Source: a virus | Virus record (IMG/VR): IMGVR_UViG_3300036715_001290 | Coordinates: 1 to 64,000 of that record | Reading direction: 5' to 3' (one strand) | DNA length: 64,000 nucleotides | Shown: in pieces, positions 29,810 to 38,155 of the stretch | Position numbering within the stretch: position 1 is the first letter of the stretch | Layout: every line of letters begins with the position of its first letter | Translations under genes and position numbers: made by a program | The notes under the pieces: model-generated | Seen by the model: the letters and a program-made list of their open reading frames with translations, nothing else | Databases searched by the model: none | Told to the model about the DNA's origin: nothing

Positions 29810-30742
29810 ATGCTAACTGGTATTTTAGGTACTAGTTCATCAGGTATAATAAAGCGTATATGTGGATATGATGATAATAATGGAATATATTTTATGACAT
29901 CAGGATCTCAATTTTATGTTGGTTTAAGAAATAATATATCAGGAGCAGTTATTGATACCGTTATACCACAATCATCATTTAATATTGATATAATGGATGG
30001 TTCTGGACCAAGTAAAGTAATATTAGATTTAACTAAAAATCAAATATTTCATTTTGATTATCAGTGGTTGGGTGTAGGTCGTGTACGAATGGGCATAAAT
30101 TATAGAGGTGATAATATATGCATGCATGAATTTTATAATGCAAATGAAACATGTGGTGTTTATATTGGTACACCTAACTTACCAATTAGATATGAAATTA
30201 TAAATTCAGGATCTGGTCAAGCTAGCTATATTAGACAAATATGTTCTACCGTTATAACTGACACCGGTCAAGAAGTTAATGGACAAATGGGATCTAATGG
30301 ATGTAATGTTGGAATTTCAGTTACGACCGGACAAAAGATTGGTGTTGTTGGTATACGATTAAAATCAACATATATAGACACTACGGTTGTACCTAATATA
30401 TTATCATTATTAGGCACTAGTACAAATAGGAATTATAGATGGTTTGTTAGTATTAATCCTAGTATATCAACATCAGGTTCTTTAATTTGGCAAGATGGTA
30501 CCGTACGTCCAGTAGAATATGCTACTAGTAGTGCTAGTGTACCTGCAACTATTACAAATGAAGGTGTTGTATTATATCAAGGTTATGTATCAAATTCAAA
30601 TCCAAGTATTACATTTCCTACAAATACTACATTATTAATAGGTACCGATATTAATAATAAACCTGATGAACTTTGGTTATGTACTGATAATTTTGAAGGT
30701 GCAAATACCTTTTATGGTGCAATAAATTGGATATCTATGTAA
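29810..30742 (+). CDS. Frameshifted fibre/structural protein, 3' fragment
   Basis: 310 aa from the first ATG; the frame is open from 29729, where translation would read VSNGNVGRSV..TKRRFNY.PGKSQLF. Conserved family blocks follow: GYDDNNGIYF, QWLGVGRVRMGI, HEFYNANE and TPNLPIRYEI. No ribosome binding site is apparent before 29810. An in-frame TAA at 29726-29728 separates it from the restored reading of the 5' fragment, so two lesions are needed to explain the break. Either a decaying gene, a sequence error, or recoding. Confidence 0.6.
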   Translation: MLTGILGTSSSGIIKRICGYDDNNGIYFMTSGSQFYVGLRNNISGAVIDTVIPQSSFNIDIMDGSGPSKVILDLTKNQIFHFDYQWLGVGRVRMGINYRGDNICMHEFYNANETCGVYIGTPNLPIRYEIINSGSGQASYIRQICSTVITDTGQEVNGQMGSNGCNVGISVTTGQKIGVVGIRLKSTYIDTTVVPNILSLLGTSTNRNYRWFVSINPSISTSGSLIWQDGTVRPVEYATSSASVPATITNEGVVLYQGYVSNSNPSITFPTNTTLLIGTDINNKPDELWLCTDNFEGANTFYGAINWISM

Positions 30743-30754
30743 TTTCAAATTGTT

Positions 30755-30770
30755 TTATATTTATAATAAA
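30755..30770 (+). promoter_or_regulatory. Candidate late promoter element before the lysis genes
   Basis: TTATATTTATAATAAA with core ATATTTAT at 30757-30764, 32 nt before ATG 30796. One of the best matches to the consensus TATATTTATAATAAAA. Confidence 0.45.
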
Positions 30771-30795
30771 ATCATTAATTAAATGGAGTTATATT

Positions 30796-31089
30796 ATGTT
30801 TGGATTCGTTTCTGAGTTTTTAAAGAAAGAAAATGCAAAAAAATTAGCAACTATGCTAATCGTATCCGTTCTTTCTATGATATTTATTGTTTATAATTTT
30901 GTAGAATTTTCTACATTTCTTATAACGTTCGTTAAAGCAATTGCAGGTATTATGATATTTTGGTGGGTAGATGAATACTTACTAAAAGGTGTTGATACAA
31001 TTCAAGAAATATTAAAAGGAAATATTGCATATGCGTTATTCTTATTTTCTATCGCTGCTATTATTGTTGGCGCTATTGTCGCTGGGTAA
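30796..31089 (+). CDS. Probable holin
   Basis: 97 aa. ATG 30796 is chosen over an upstream ATG at 30727 (inside the previous gene) because TGGAGTTATATT precedes it. Three hydrophobic helices are visible (~19-36, ~41-58, ~76-95), with charged KKENAKK and DEYLLKGVDTIQE segments between. Size, topology and its position overlapping a CHAP endolysin make a holin likely, but no family signature is recognised. Its last helix is encoded by DNA that also encodes the endolysin signal peptide. Confidence 0.6.
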   Translation: MFGFVSEFLKKENAKKLATMLIVSVLSMIFIVYNFVEFSTFLITFVKAIAGIMIFWWVDEYLLKGVDTIQEILKGNIAYALFLFSIAAIIVGAIVAG

Positions 31090-31585
31090 TATCCCACAAA
31101 AAAGCACAACACCACATGTAGATACTGCATTAACATATGTAGGAACTATGGAAGCAACTGGTCATAATGACGGTCCAGTAGTTGAAAAATTCTTACATAG
31201 TGTAGGACGCCATAAAGGAGATTCTTGGTGTGCCGCATTTGCTTCATATTGCATGCAAGCAGCTCACGTAAAAGCACCTACATTAAAAAGTGGTATGGCT
31301 CAAGCATATTTTAATAAAAAATCAATTAAAACAAATGATGTATTAATTGGTAAAAAGAAAATAACTAAAGGTTATTTAGTTATTTGGAAACATGGTAATA
31401 CAATGTCAGGTCATATTGGTATAGTTACTGGTGATTGGACAAATAAAAGTGGCCCAACAGTTGAAGGAAATACATCAGGACCAACAGGCAGTCAATGGGA
31501 CGGTGGTGGTGTATACAAAAAGATTAGATATTTACAACCAGCAAATGCATTCAGAATTATAGGATTCTCGGAGGTTACTTATTAA
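31031..31585 (+). CDS. Endolysin with CHAP amidase/peptidase domain and signal peptide
   Basis: 184 aa from ATG 31031. The N-terminus MRYSYFLSLLLLLALLSLGN is a typical export signal or SAR helix. The CHAP domain shows the catalytic Cys in GDSWCAAFASYC (Cys67), His128 in GHIGIVTG and the acidic/Asn partner in EGNTSG (~146-148). CHAP enzymes cut peptidoglycan peptides or the amide bond. AAAGGAAATATTGC precedes the ATG. The start lies 59 bases inside the upstream holin-like gene. Confidence 0.82.
   Translation: MRYSYFLSLLLLLALLSLGNIPQKSTTPHVDTALTYVGTMEATGHNDGPVVEKFLHSVGRHKGDSWCAAFASYCMQAAHVKAPTLKSGMAQAYFNKKSIKTNDVLIGKKKITKGYLVIWKHGNTMSGHIGIVTGDWTNKSGPTVEGNTSGPTGSQWDGGGVYKKIRYLQPANAFRIIGFSEVTY
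31570..31583 (+). promoter_or_regulatory. Ribosome binding site that selects an ATT start codon
   Basis: GGAGG (31570-31574), then a 6-base spacer, then ATT (31581-31583), which overlaps the TAA of the endolysin gene. This is among the best Shine-Dalgarno sequences of the window, and no ATG, GTG or TTG exists in that frame until 31959. Confidence 0.6.
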
Positions 31586-33380
31586 ACACAAGAAATATGT
31601 TGATGCTATAGTTAAAAGAATTATAGCATCAAATGAATATAAATTAATTCTAGAATCTACCAAAAAAGATTATGTTGTTACATACCCAGGTAGATTTCAA
31701 CCGTTTCATAAAGGTCATTATGAAACATATAAATACTTATGTAATAAATTTGGTTCTAATAATGTATATATATGTACATCAAATTCAACTAACGGTAATA
31801 ATTCCATATTAAATTTTGCTCAAAAAAAGGCAATAATACAATCATATGGTATACCTGCATCACATATTATTCAATGTAGAGTTCCATTACAACCAACCGA
31901 ATTATTAAATAAATTTCCAAAAAGTGTATCATTAATTATTGGTACTGGTGATAAAGATATGAATCGCCTTGCTGGAAAATACTTTAAGCCATTTAAGAAT
32001 ACTGATGATATGTTACCGTTTGAAAAAGCAGGATATATGATAAGTATACCAACTGTTAAAATAAGTGCAACTGATGTTCGTGATGGTATAAAATCTGGAA
32101 AAATTACATTAAAGAATATAAGCCAATATATGAATCCTAATATAACACAACAAACTTATGATTTACTTAAAGGTAAATTATCAGAAGGTGGTGGTTATGG
32201 TCATATGCAACATATTTATGAAGATGCAAATTTAACATTTGGTGATATTAAAAAAATAATTGATTTAGGTTTAGGTGGTAAATTAAAATCCGTTACTGAA
32301 AAAACTGACGGTCAAAATTTAATGATTACTGTTGTTAATAATGAAGTAAGAGCGGCTCGTAATAAATCACATATTAAAAATTTTGCAAAAGATTCATTAT
32401 CTATTGATGGTTTATTTAAGATGTTTGCCGGCCGCGGTGATATATCAAATGCATTTTCATTTGCTATGAATGATATGGCGGCCGCATTAAATGCATTAAG
32501 TAAAGCAGAAAAAGAAGATATCTTTAAAAATGGAAAAAGATTTTTATCATTTGAAGTAATATATCCAAAAACAACAAATGTTATTCCTTATGGAATGAGT
32601 ATGTTAGTTTTTCATGGTATATATGAATATAATAAAGATGGTGATAGAATTTCAGAAGTTAAAACAGGTGCAGGAAAATTATATAAATTAATTCAAAATG
32701 CAAACGCACATGTACAAAATACATTCACAATTAAACCAAAAGCTGACATTCATTTGAATGCTATAGAAAATGGACAAAATCTTAAAAAGGATTTATATAA
32801 ACAATTATCAGCGATACAAGGTAAATGTGGAGCAAAGGATAGTGATAAACTATCAAAGTATTTTGAATTTAATTGGAGACATTATATTACATCATTAAAT
32901 ATAAACGATGATAAAGTAAATGAGATTTTATTAAATCGTTGGTTATATGATGATAAATCAACATCATTAAATGATATTAAGAAAATGGTTGATGAAAAAC
33001 AATTTTCAGATATTAAGGCAACGGAAGGTGCTAAAGTCAAAACATTAAATAATACGTTTGTTGAACCAATACGTAATATGACTATGAATCTTGGTATTGC
33101 AATACTTAGTAATATGAAAAGTGTATTGACCGTTAACCCAAGTAAGGCAATTCAATCACTACAAGATGAAATAACAAGTACTATAGCGGCTATAAAGGCA
33201 TCTAAAGATGATAGCCTTATAAATAAGCTTGATATTGAATTAACAAAATTAAGAGGTGTAGGTAACATCGTATTACCAACCGAAGGAATTGTATTTACAT
33301 ATAAAGGCAATATTTATAAATTAACAGGAAGTTTCAACCCAATAAATCAAATATTAGGTATGTTGAAATATGCAAGATAA
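31581..33380 (+). CDS. Nucleotidyltransferase (HxGH) fused to a ligase-like domain, ATT start
   Basis: 599 aa if started at ATT 31581. N-terminal domain: YPGRFQPFHKGH with HKGH at 43-46 is the nucleotide-binding motif of NMNAT/cytidylyltransferase-type enzymes; ISATDVRDGI (~155-170) matches the ISxTxxR motif. C-terminal domain: EKTDGQN with Lys241 resembles motif I (KxDG) of ATP-dependent nucleic acid ligases, FLSFEV resembles motif III, and EGIV (~568) with YKLTG (~580) resemble motifs IV and V. The first ATG at 31959 would delete the HxGH site, which argues against it. Substrate unknown: NAD synthesis, RNA repair or capping are possible. Confidence 0.75.
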   Translation: MKHKKYVDAIVKRIIASNEYKLILESTKKDYVVTYPGRFQPFHKGHYETYKYLCNKFGSNNVYICTSNSTNGNNSILNFAQKKAIIQSYGIPASHIIQCRVPLQPTELLNKFPKSVSLIIGTGDKDMNRLAGKYFKPFKNTDDMLPFEKAGYMISIPTVKISATDVRDGIKSGKITLKNISQYMNPNITQQTYDLLKGKLSEGGGYGHMQHIYEDANLTFGDIKKIIDLGLGGKLKSVTEKTDGQNLMITVVNNEVRAARNKSHIKNFAKDSLSIDGLFKMFAGRGDISNAFSFAMNDMAAALNALSKAEKEDIFKNGKRFLSFEVIYPKTTNVIPYGMSMLVFHGIYEYNKDGDRISEVKTGAGKLYKLIQNANAHVQNTFTIKPKADIHLNAIENGQNLKKDLYKQLSAIQGKCGAKDSDKLSKYFEFNWRHYITSLNINDDKVNEILLNRWLYDDKSTSLNDIKKMVDEKQFSDIKATEGAKVKTLNNTFVEPIRNMTMNLGIAILSNMKSVLTVNPSKAIQSLQDEITSTIAAIKASKDDSLINKLDIELTKLRGVGNIVLPTEGIVFTYKGNIYKLTGSFNPINQILGMLKYAR

Positions 33381-33401
33381 TAAAAATAACATGAGGTTAC
33401 A

Positions 33402-34166
33402 ATGGATGTTAAATCCAATGCAATAAATAAAGATTTCGTTGCAAGACGAAATAAAAAAGCACCATCACCATTAGATATTAATTATAGTAATCTTAAAGAT
33501 GCTATTAATGGTAAATTATCTGAAGATATAACAGTTGGTGGTTATACGGGTATTCGCAAGCACTATAAAACTGGCGAAATGATTCAATTTAGAGATAAAG
33601 AATATGAAGAATGGTTTAATCCAAATTCAAATACAAAATATATTAATATAGCACCTGGGTATACAATAAATGACGGTGTATACACTGATAGATTTGCCGA
33701 TAATAAAATGTTCGAAACCTGTCCAGTTTGTAAAAAAACTATAAGAAAACAATTTGATTATAAAATGTTTACAAAAACAGGAATGTGTTTAGATTGTAAA
33801 GTACATGAAGAAAACCAAATAAAAGAATCAGGTGGTTTTGAAAAATATGTACAAAATAAAATATTAAATAATAAACTTTCATATATGAAAGATACAAAAG
33901 GTCAAGTAGAAACGCTTATAAGTGGATTGAATAAAAAAATGACATATGTCAATGAAGACGGTTCAATTGATACTTGGGATAATGGTTCATATGATTCACA
34001 AAAGGCATTTTTAGAGTTACAATTAGCTGATATTGAAAAACTTATAATAGGTTTGGAAAAAACATTATCAGGTGAAATAACCGAAGATGAATTAATGTTA
34101 ATATATGATGAAGTAAAAGCAAATGGTGCACCTGAAACTGCTAGCACTGAGGAAGTAAAAGAGTAA
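33402..34166 (+). CDS. Zinc-finger protein adjacent to terminase; possible small terminase
   Basis: 254 aa. Residues ~107-131 hold CPVC...CLDC, a four-Cys zinc finger. The rest is helical with an acidic C-terminus ending in the one-base overlap with the large terminase start. Similar proteins sit just before gp17 in some distant T4 relatives (recollection). A role in DNA recognition for packaging is possible from position only; it does not look like T4 gp16. Confidence 0.62.
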   Translation: MDVKSNAINKDFVARRNKKAPSPLDINYSNLKDAINGKLSEDITVGGYTGIRKHYKTGEMIQFRDKEYEEWFNPNSNTKYINIAPGYTINDGVYTDRFADNKMFETCPVCKKTIRKQFDYKMFTKTGMCLDCKVHEENQIKESGGFEKYVQNKILNNKLSYMKDTKGQVETLISGLNKKMTYVNEDGSIDTWDNGSYDSQKAFLELQLADIEKLIIGLEKTLSGEITEDELMLIYDEVKANGAPETASTEEVKE

Positions 34167-35782
34167 TGGAACTCGATGACATTGTAGTTAAAAAACCTAC
34201 AATAAAAGAATTAATGGCTGAAGAATTTACACGATGTGGATTGGATTCAAAGTACTTTATTAAAAAATATTGTACAATAGTTCATCCTCAACGTGGTAAA
34301 ATTTTATTTGAAACATATCCTTATCAAGATGATTTACTTGATATATTTGAATCTAAACATAGAACGATTATATTAAAAGGTAGACAATTAGGTATATCAA
34401 CATTATCAGCAGGTTTTATTTTATGGCGTATGATTTTTAATGATGATTATAATGTTGTTATTGTTGCTACAAAACAAAAAGTAGCAAAAAATCTTGTTAA
34501 GAAGGTAAAGATTATGAATGATCTTTTACCATCTTGGATGCGAAGTGAATGTATAGAAAATAACATGTTAAGTGTTGTTTTATCAAATGGTTCGCGTATT
34601 ATTGCAGAAACAACGGCAGAAGACGTAGGTCGTTCTGAAGCTGCATCATTGGTTGTTATTGATGAATGTGCTCACATTAAACGTATGAGTGATATTTGGA
34701 CAGCATTACAACCTACACTTTCAACAGGTGGTGATTGTATTGCTTTAAGTTCACCTAATGGATATGGTAACTGGTTTCATAAAACATGGTGTGATGCTGA
34801 AGAAGGACGTAATAGTTTTCAAACTGTAGAACTTCCTTGGAGTGTTCATCCTGAACGTACTCAAAAATGGAGAGATGAACAGGAAATTGAACTTGGTCCA
34901 AGAAGAGCTGCACAAGAATGTGATGCTAAGTTCTTGTCATCAGGTAATACTGTTATTGCTCCTGATATTTTAGAATGGTATCAAAACAATACAGTAAAAC
35001 AACCTATTCGTAAAATTACACCAACTGTTAGTTATAGCTCAGATCTTAAAGATACTATTTGGATTTGGAAAGATCCTGATTTTGATGCAAAGTATATTAT
35101 AAGTGGTGACGTTGCTCGTGGTGATGGTGATGATTATAGTACATTTCATATTATAGATACAAAAACATATGAACAAGTTGCTGAATTTGAAGGTAAATTA
35201 CCACCAAATAATTTCGGTGATTTAATATTAGAATATGCTGTAAAATATAATGATGCATATGTTATTGTTGAAAATGCAAACATTGGTATGGGTACATGTC
35301 AACGTTTAATTGATAGAGGATGTAGGAATCTTCATTATACAAAAGAATCTGATAAAAGAGGATTTGTTAATGAAAAGACAAAATTTTCATCGGCTATTAA
35401 AAAGAGTGATGTACCTGGGTTTACAATGTCATTAGCTACACGCCCATTAGTTATAAGTCAAATGGAAGAAATTATAAGATTAAAGCAAATTATAATAAAT
35501 TCACAAAGAACAATAACCCAATTACGTACATTTGTATACTTAAATAATAAACCACAAGCTGCATATGGTTATAATGATGATATTGTTATGGCATTATGTA
35601 TTGCTATTTTTGGTAGGGATGTTGCATTAATTAATATATCACGAAATGATTCAATGGTTACCGCAATGTTAGGTGCTATACATGTTAGCAGGTCAGAACA
35701 AAATACACATGGTAATATAATAACCAATCCTTGGCAATATGGAACTGGTAGACAAGCAATAAATTTAACGGAGTTTTTATAA
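34166..35782 (+). CDS. 17: Terminase large subunit (gp17-like)
   Basis: 538 aa. ATPase: Walker A KGRQLGIST (71-79), Walker B VVIDE (163-167) with Cys/His after, and a coupling SSPNGYGNWFH motif. Nuclease: the RNase H-like ISGDVARGDGDDYSTF (~310-325) and later VENANIGMG and GYNDDIVMALCIA provide acidic metal ligands. It pumps DNA into proheads and cuts concatemers. Length is close to T4 gp17. The TAA is followed two bases later by the next gene. Confidence 0.97.
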   Translation: MELDDIVVKKPTIKELMAEEFTRCGLDSKYFIKKYCTIVHPQRGKILFETYPYQDDLLDIFESKHRTIILKGRQLGISTLSAGFILWRMIFNDDYNVVIVATKQKVAKNLVKKVKIMNDLLPSWMRSECIENNMLSVVLSNGSRIIAETTAEDVGRSEAASLVVIDECAHIKRMSDIWTALQPTLSTGGDCIALSSPNGYGNWFHKTWCDAEEGRNSFQTVELPWSVHPERTQKWRDEQEIELGPRRAAQECDAKFLSSGNTVIAPDILEWYQNNTVKQPIRKITPTVSYSSDLKDTIWIWKDPDFDAKYIISGDVARGDGDDYSTFHIIDTKTYEQVAEFEGKLPPNNFGDLILEYAVKYNDAYVIVENANIGMGTCQRLIDRGCRNLHYTKESDKRGFVNEKTKFSSAIKKSDVPGFTMSLATRPLVISQMEEIIRLKQIIINSQRTITQLRTFVYLNNKPQAAYGYNDDIVMALCIAIFGRDVALINISRNDSMVTAMLGAIHVSRSEQNTHGNIITNPWQYGTGRQAINLTEFL

Positions 35783-35783
35783 A

Positions 35784-36281
35784 ATGAAATTATTGGAAGT
35801 ATCATTAATACAAAAGGCAGAACAATTTGCTAGAGAAGTACATACTGGACAGTTTAGAAAATCATCGATGAAACCTTACATTGTTCATCCATTATTAGTT
35901 TATAAACTAACAAAACATTTTGGTTTTGGTAAGAATGAACAAATAATTGCATTATTACATGATACATATGAAGATGGTGCAGATCCAAAAGCAATTGCCG
36001 ATTATATTGGTAAAACATTTGGTAGTAATATATTGTCTATTGTTTTACTATTATCACATGATAAATCGGTTGAATATAATACCTATTTATTAGCATTAGC
36101 AAAAAAATCACCATTTGCATTGAATGTTAAATTATGTGATATGATTGCAAATTTATCAGATGCACCAACACAAAGTCAATATAATAAATATAAGTCAGGA
36201 TTCATGAATTTGAAATCTAACAATATTTATATACAGGACAACTTACTAAAGACATTAAACAAGATTTTCAAATTAGGATAA
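35784..36281 (+). CDS. HD-domain (p)ppGpp hydrolase-like protein (MESH1/SpoT type)
   Basis: 165 aa. The pattern A..FA...H.GQ.RK....PYI.HP (His20, His35), ALLHDTYEDG (His59-Asp60, Glu63-Asp64) and VKLCDMIANLSD (Asp119) is that of the SpoT/MESH1 hydrolase domain. The synthetase domain is absent. In bacteria such enzymes remove the 3' pyrophosphate of ppGpp and end the stringent response. A role in keeping host growth on during infection is inferred. Placed between terminase and portal genes. Confidence 0.8.
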   Translation: MKLLEVSLIQKAEQFAREVHTGQFRKSSMKPYIVHPLLVYKLTKHFGFGKNEQIIALLHDTYEDGADPKAIADYIGKTFGSNILSIVLLLSHDKSVEYNTYLLALAKKSPFALNVKLCDMIANLSDAPTQSQYNKYKSGFMNLKSNNIYIQDNLLKTLNKIFKLG

Positions 36282-36284
36282 TAC

Positions 36285-38090
36285 ATGAGTGTATTCAGCT
36301 CTATAAATAAACTTTTCAGTACCGACCTTATTATACGAAACTATAAGGGCGTAAACATGAAACCTATGGATGTTTACAACCCTAAAGTAGTTGGTAATAT
36401 GGCTAATAACTATATGGGTTCAAGATATCAAAATCTTTACTCAACATTAGCTATGGTTAATTCACAAAACCAAGGTATGCCAATTCATACTATGAGACTT
36501 ATGATGTTTAGAGATTATGAATTAATGGACCAAGATCCAATACTTCACTCTGCATTAGACTTATATTCTGAAGAATGTGCAATACGTAATGAATTTGGTG
36601 AAATAGTAAAAATAAAATGTGAAGATGAAGAAATTAATGAAGTACTTCATAATTTATTTTATAATGTATTAAATGTTAATTTTAATCTTAGATCATGGGT
36701 AAGATCATTTGTTAAGTATGGTGATTTCTTTATGAAATTAAACATAGTCGATAAATTAGGAATAGTTGATACCGTAACAATGTCACCATATGACGTAACT
36801 CGAGTTGAAGAAGTTAATAAATCAACTGGTAAAATAGATACTAAATATGCTATTGAAGGTTATAAATTCCGTGGTGAATTACAACCATATGAAATGGCTC
36901 ATTTTAGATTACAAAGTGATATTAACTTTTTACCTTATGGTAAATCCGCAATTGAAGGAGCACGTCGTGTTTGGAAACAATTAAACCTTGCTGAAGATGC
37001 AATGTTAATTCATCGTATTATTAGAGCTCCACAAAAAAGAGTATTTAGTATTGAGGTTGGTAACTTAAATGCAAATGAAGTTGACCCATACATGAAGAAC
37101 ATGATTAATAGTATGAAAAAAGTACCATTAATCGATGAACAAACTGGTGATTATAACTTAAAATATAATATACAAAATATTACTGAAGATTTTTATCTTC
37201 CTGTTAGAAATGGTGAAAGTGGTAATAAAATTGATACACTTGAAGCATTAGGTAATGAAACTATTGAAGATATTGAATATTTTAAGAATAAAATGTTTGC
37301 GGCATTACGTATACCTAAAGCATGGTTAGGTTTTGAAGAATCCGTTGGTTCTAAATCATTGCTTTCGGCTGAAGATGTTCGATTTGCTAGAACTATTGAA
37401 AATATGCAAGCAGTTATTGTTGGTGAATTAACAAAAATAGCAAAAATACATTTATTTGCTCAAGGATATAATGAAGATGATTTAGAATCATTTACCATTA
37501 GCTTAAATAGCCCATCTATAGTATATGAACAAGAAAAATTAGAATTATGGAAAGGCCGAATTGAATTAGCCGATAGTATACGTGCAGGTAAAATGTTATC
37601 TGAAAAATGGATATATGAAAACATATATCAAATGACATCTAATGAAATAGAATCACAAAAAGAAGAAGTACTTAATGATGCTCATAGAGATCATAGACTT
37701 ACTCAAATTGTTGAACAAGGAAATGATCCTAATGTTTCAGGTGAACATGCAACAGATACAACATCGAGAATAGTAAATAAACCCGATGATGTACAATACG
37801 CAGGTCCTACAGGCCGTGGGGGCGGTGTAGCATCACCTCAACTTAATCAAGGTGGAAAACCACAACCAGAAGGTGCACCCGTACAAAGAGGTTCTAATTA
37901 TGGTACTGATAAATCTACATTTGGTAGAGATGCATTAGGAAAGAATAAAGCTCCTGCAGGATTAGATAAATCTACAGGTTTAGACTTTAAAAACAATTCA
38001 CCTTTAGCTACTGAAGATGAATTTACCGAATTACACTTGACAGAAGAAGATGAAATTAAATTTGATGATAAAATGATAGATTTAATATGA
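36285..38090 (+). CDS. 20: Portal vertex protein (gp20-like)
   Basis: 601 aa. Central block MMFRDYELMDQDPILHSALD, later YSEECA..NEFGEIVKI, and SWVRSFVKYGDFFMKLNI, are characteristic of T4-type portals; the wing/stem region continues to ~470. The C-terminal ~120 residues are a glycine/proline-rich tail. The dodecamer forms the DNA entry channel, binds gp17 and seeds prohead assembly. Its TGA overlaps a possible mini-ORF in ATGA form. Confidence 0.95.
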   Translation: MSVFSSINKLFSTDLIIRNYKGVNMKPMDVYNPKVVGNMANNYMGSRYQNLYSTLAMVNSQNQGMPIHTMRLMMFRDYELMDQDPILHSALDLYSEECAIRNEFGEIVKIKCEDEEINEVLHNLFYNVLNVNFNLRSWVRSFVKYGDFFMKLNIVDKLGIVDTVTMSPYDVTRVEEVNKSTGKIDTKYAIEGYKFRGELQPYEMAHFRLQSDINFLPYGKSAIEGARRVWKQLNLAEDAMLIHRIIRAPQKRVFSIEVGNLNANEVDPYMKNMINSMKKVPLIDEQTGDYNLKYNIQNITEDFYLPVRNGESGNKIDTLEALGNETIEDIEYFKNKMFAALRIPKAWLGFEESVGSKSLLSAEDVRFARTIENMQAVIVGELTKIAKIHLFAQGYNEDDLESFTISLNSPSIVYEQEKLELWKGRIELADSIRAGKMLSEKWIYENIYQMTSNEIESQKEEVLNDAHRDHRLTQIVEQGNDPNVSGEHATDTTSRIVNKPDDVQYAGPTGRGGGVASPQLNQGGKPQPEGAPVQRGSNYGTDKSTFGRDALGKNKAPAGLDKSTGLDFKNNSPLATEDEFTELHLTEEDEIKFDDKMIDLI

Positions 38091-38155
38091 AAAATGATTG
38101 TTTTCTTAAATCTGTAATAATTATATTAAAAAAACGTTTGGAGATGTCTTGGTGA
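38087..38155 (+). CDS. Possible 22-aa mini-ORF linking portal to the next gene
   Basis: Starts in an ATGA overlap with the portal stop and ends in a GTGA overlap with the next start. The peptide MKNDCFLKSVIIILKKRLEM then SW is short and may be only a coupling device that carries ribosomes across a 60-base gap. Low confidence as a functional protein. Confidence 0.25.
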   Translation: MKNDCFLKSVIIILKKRLEMSW

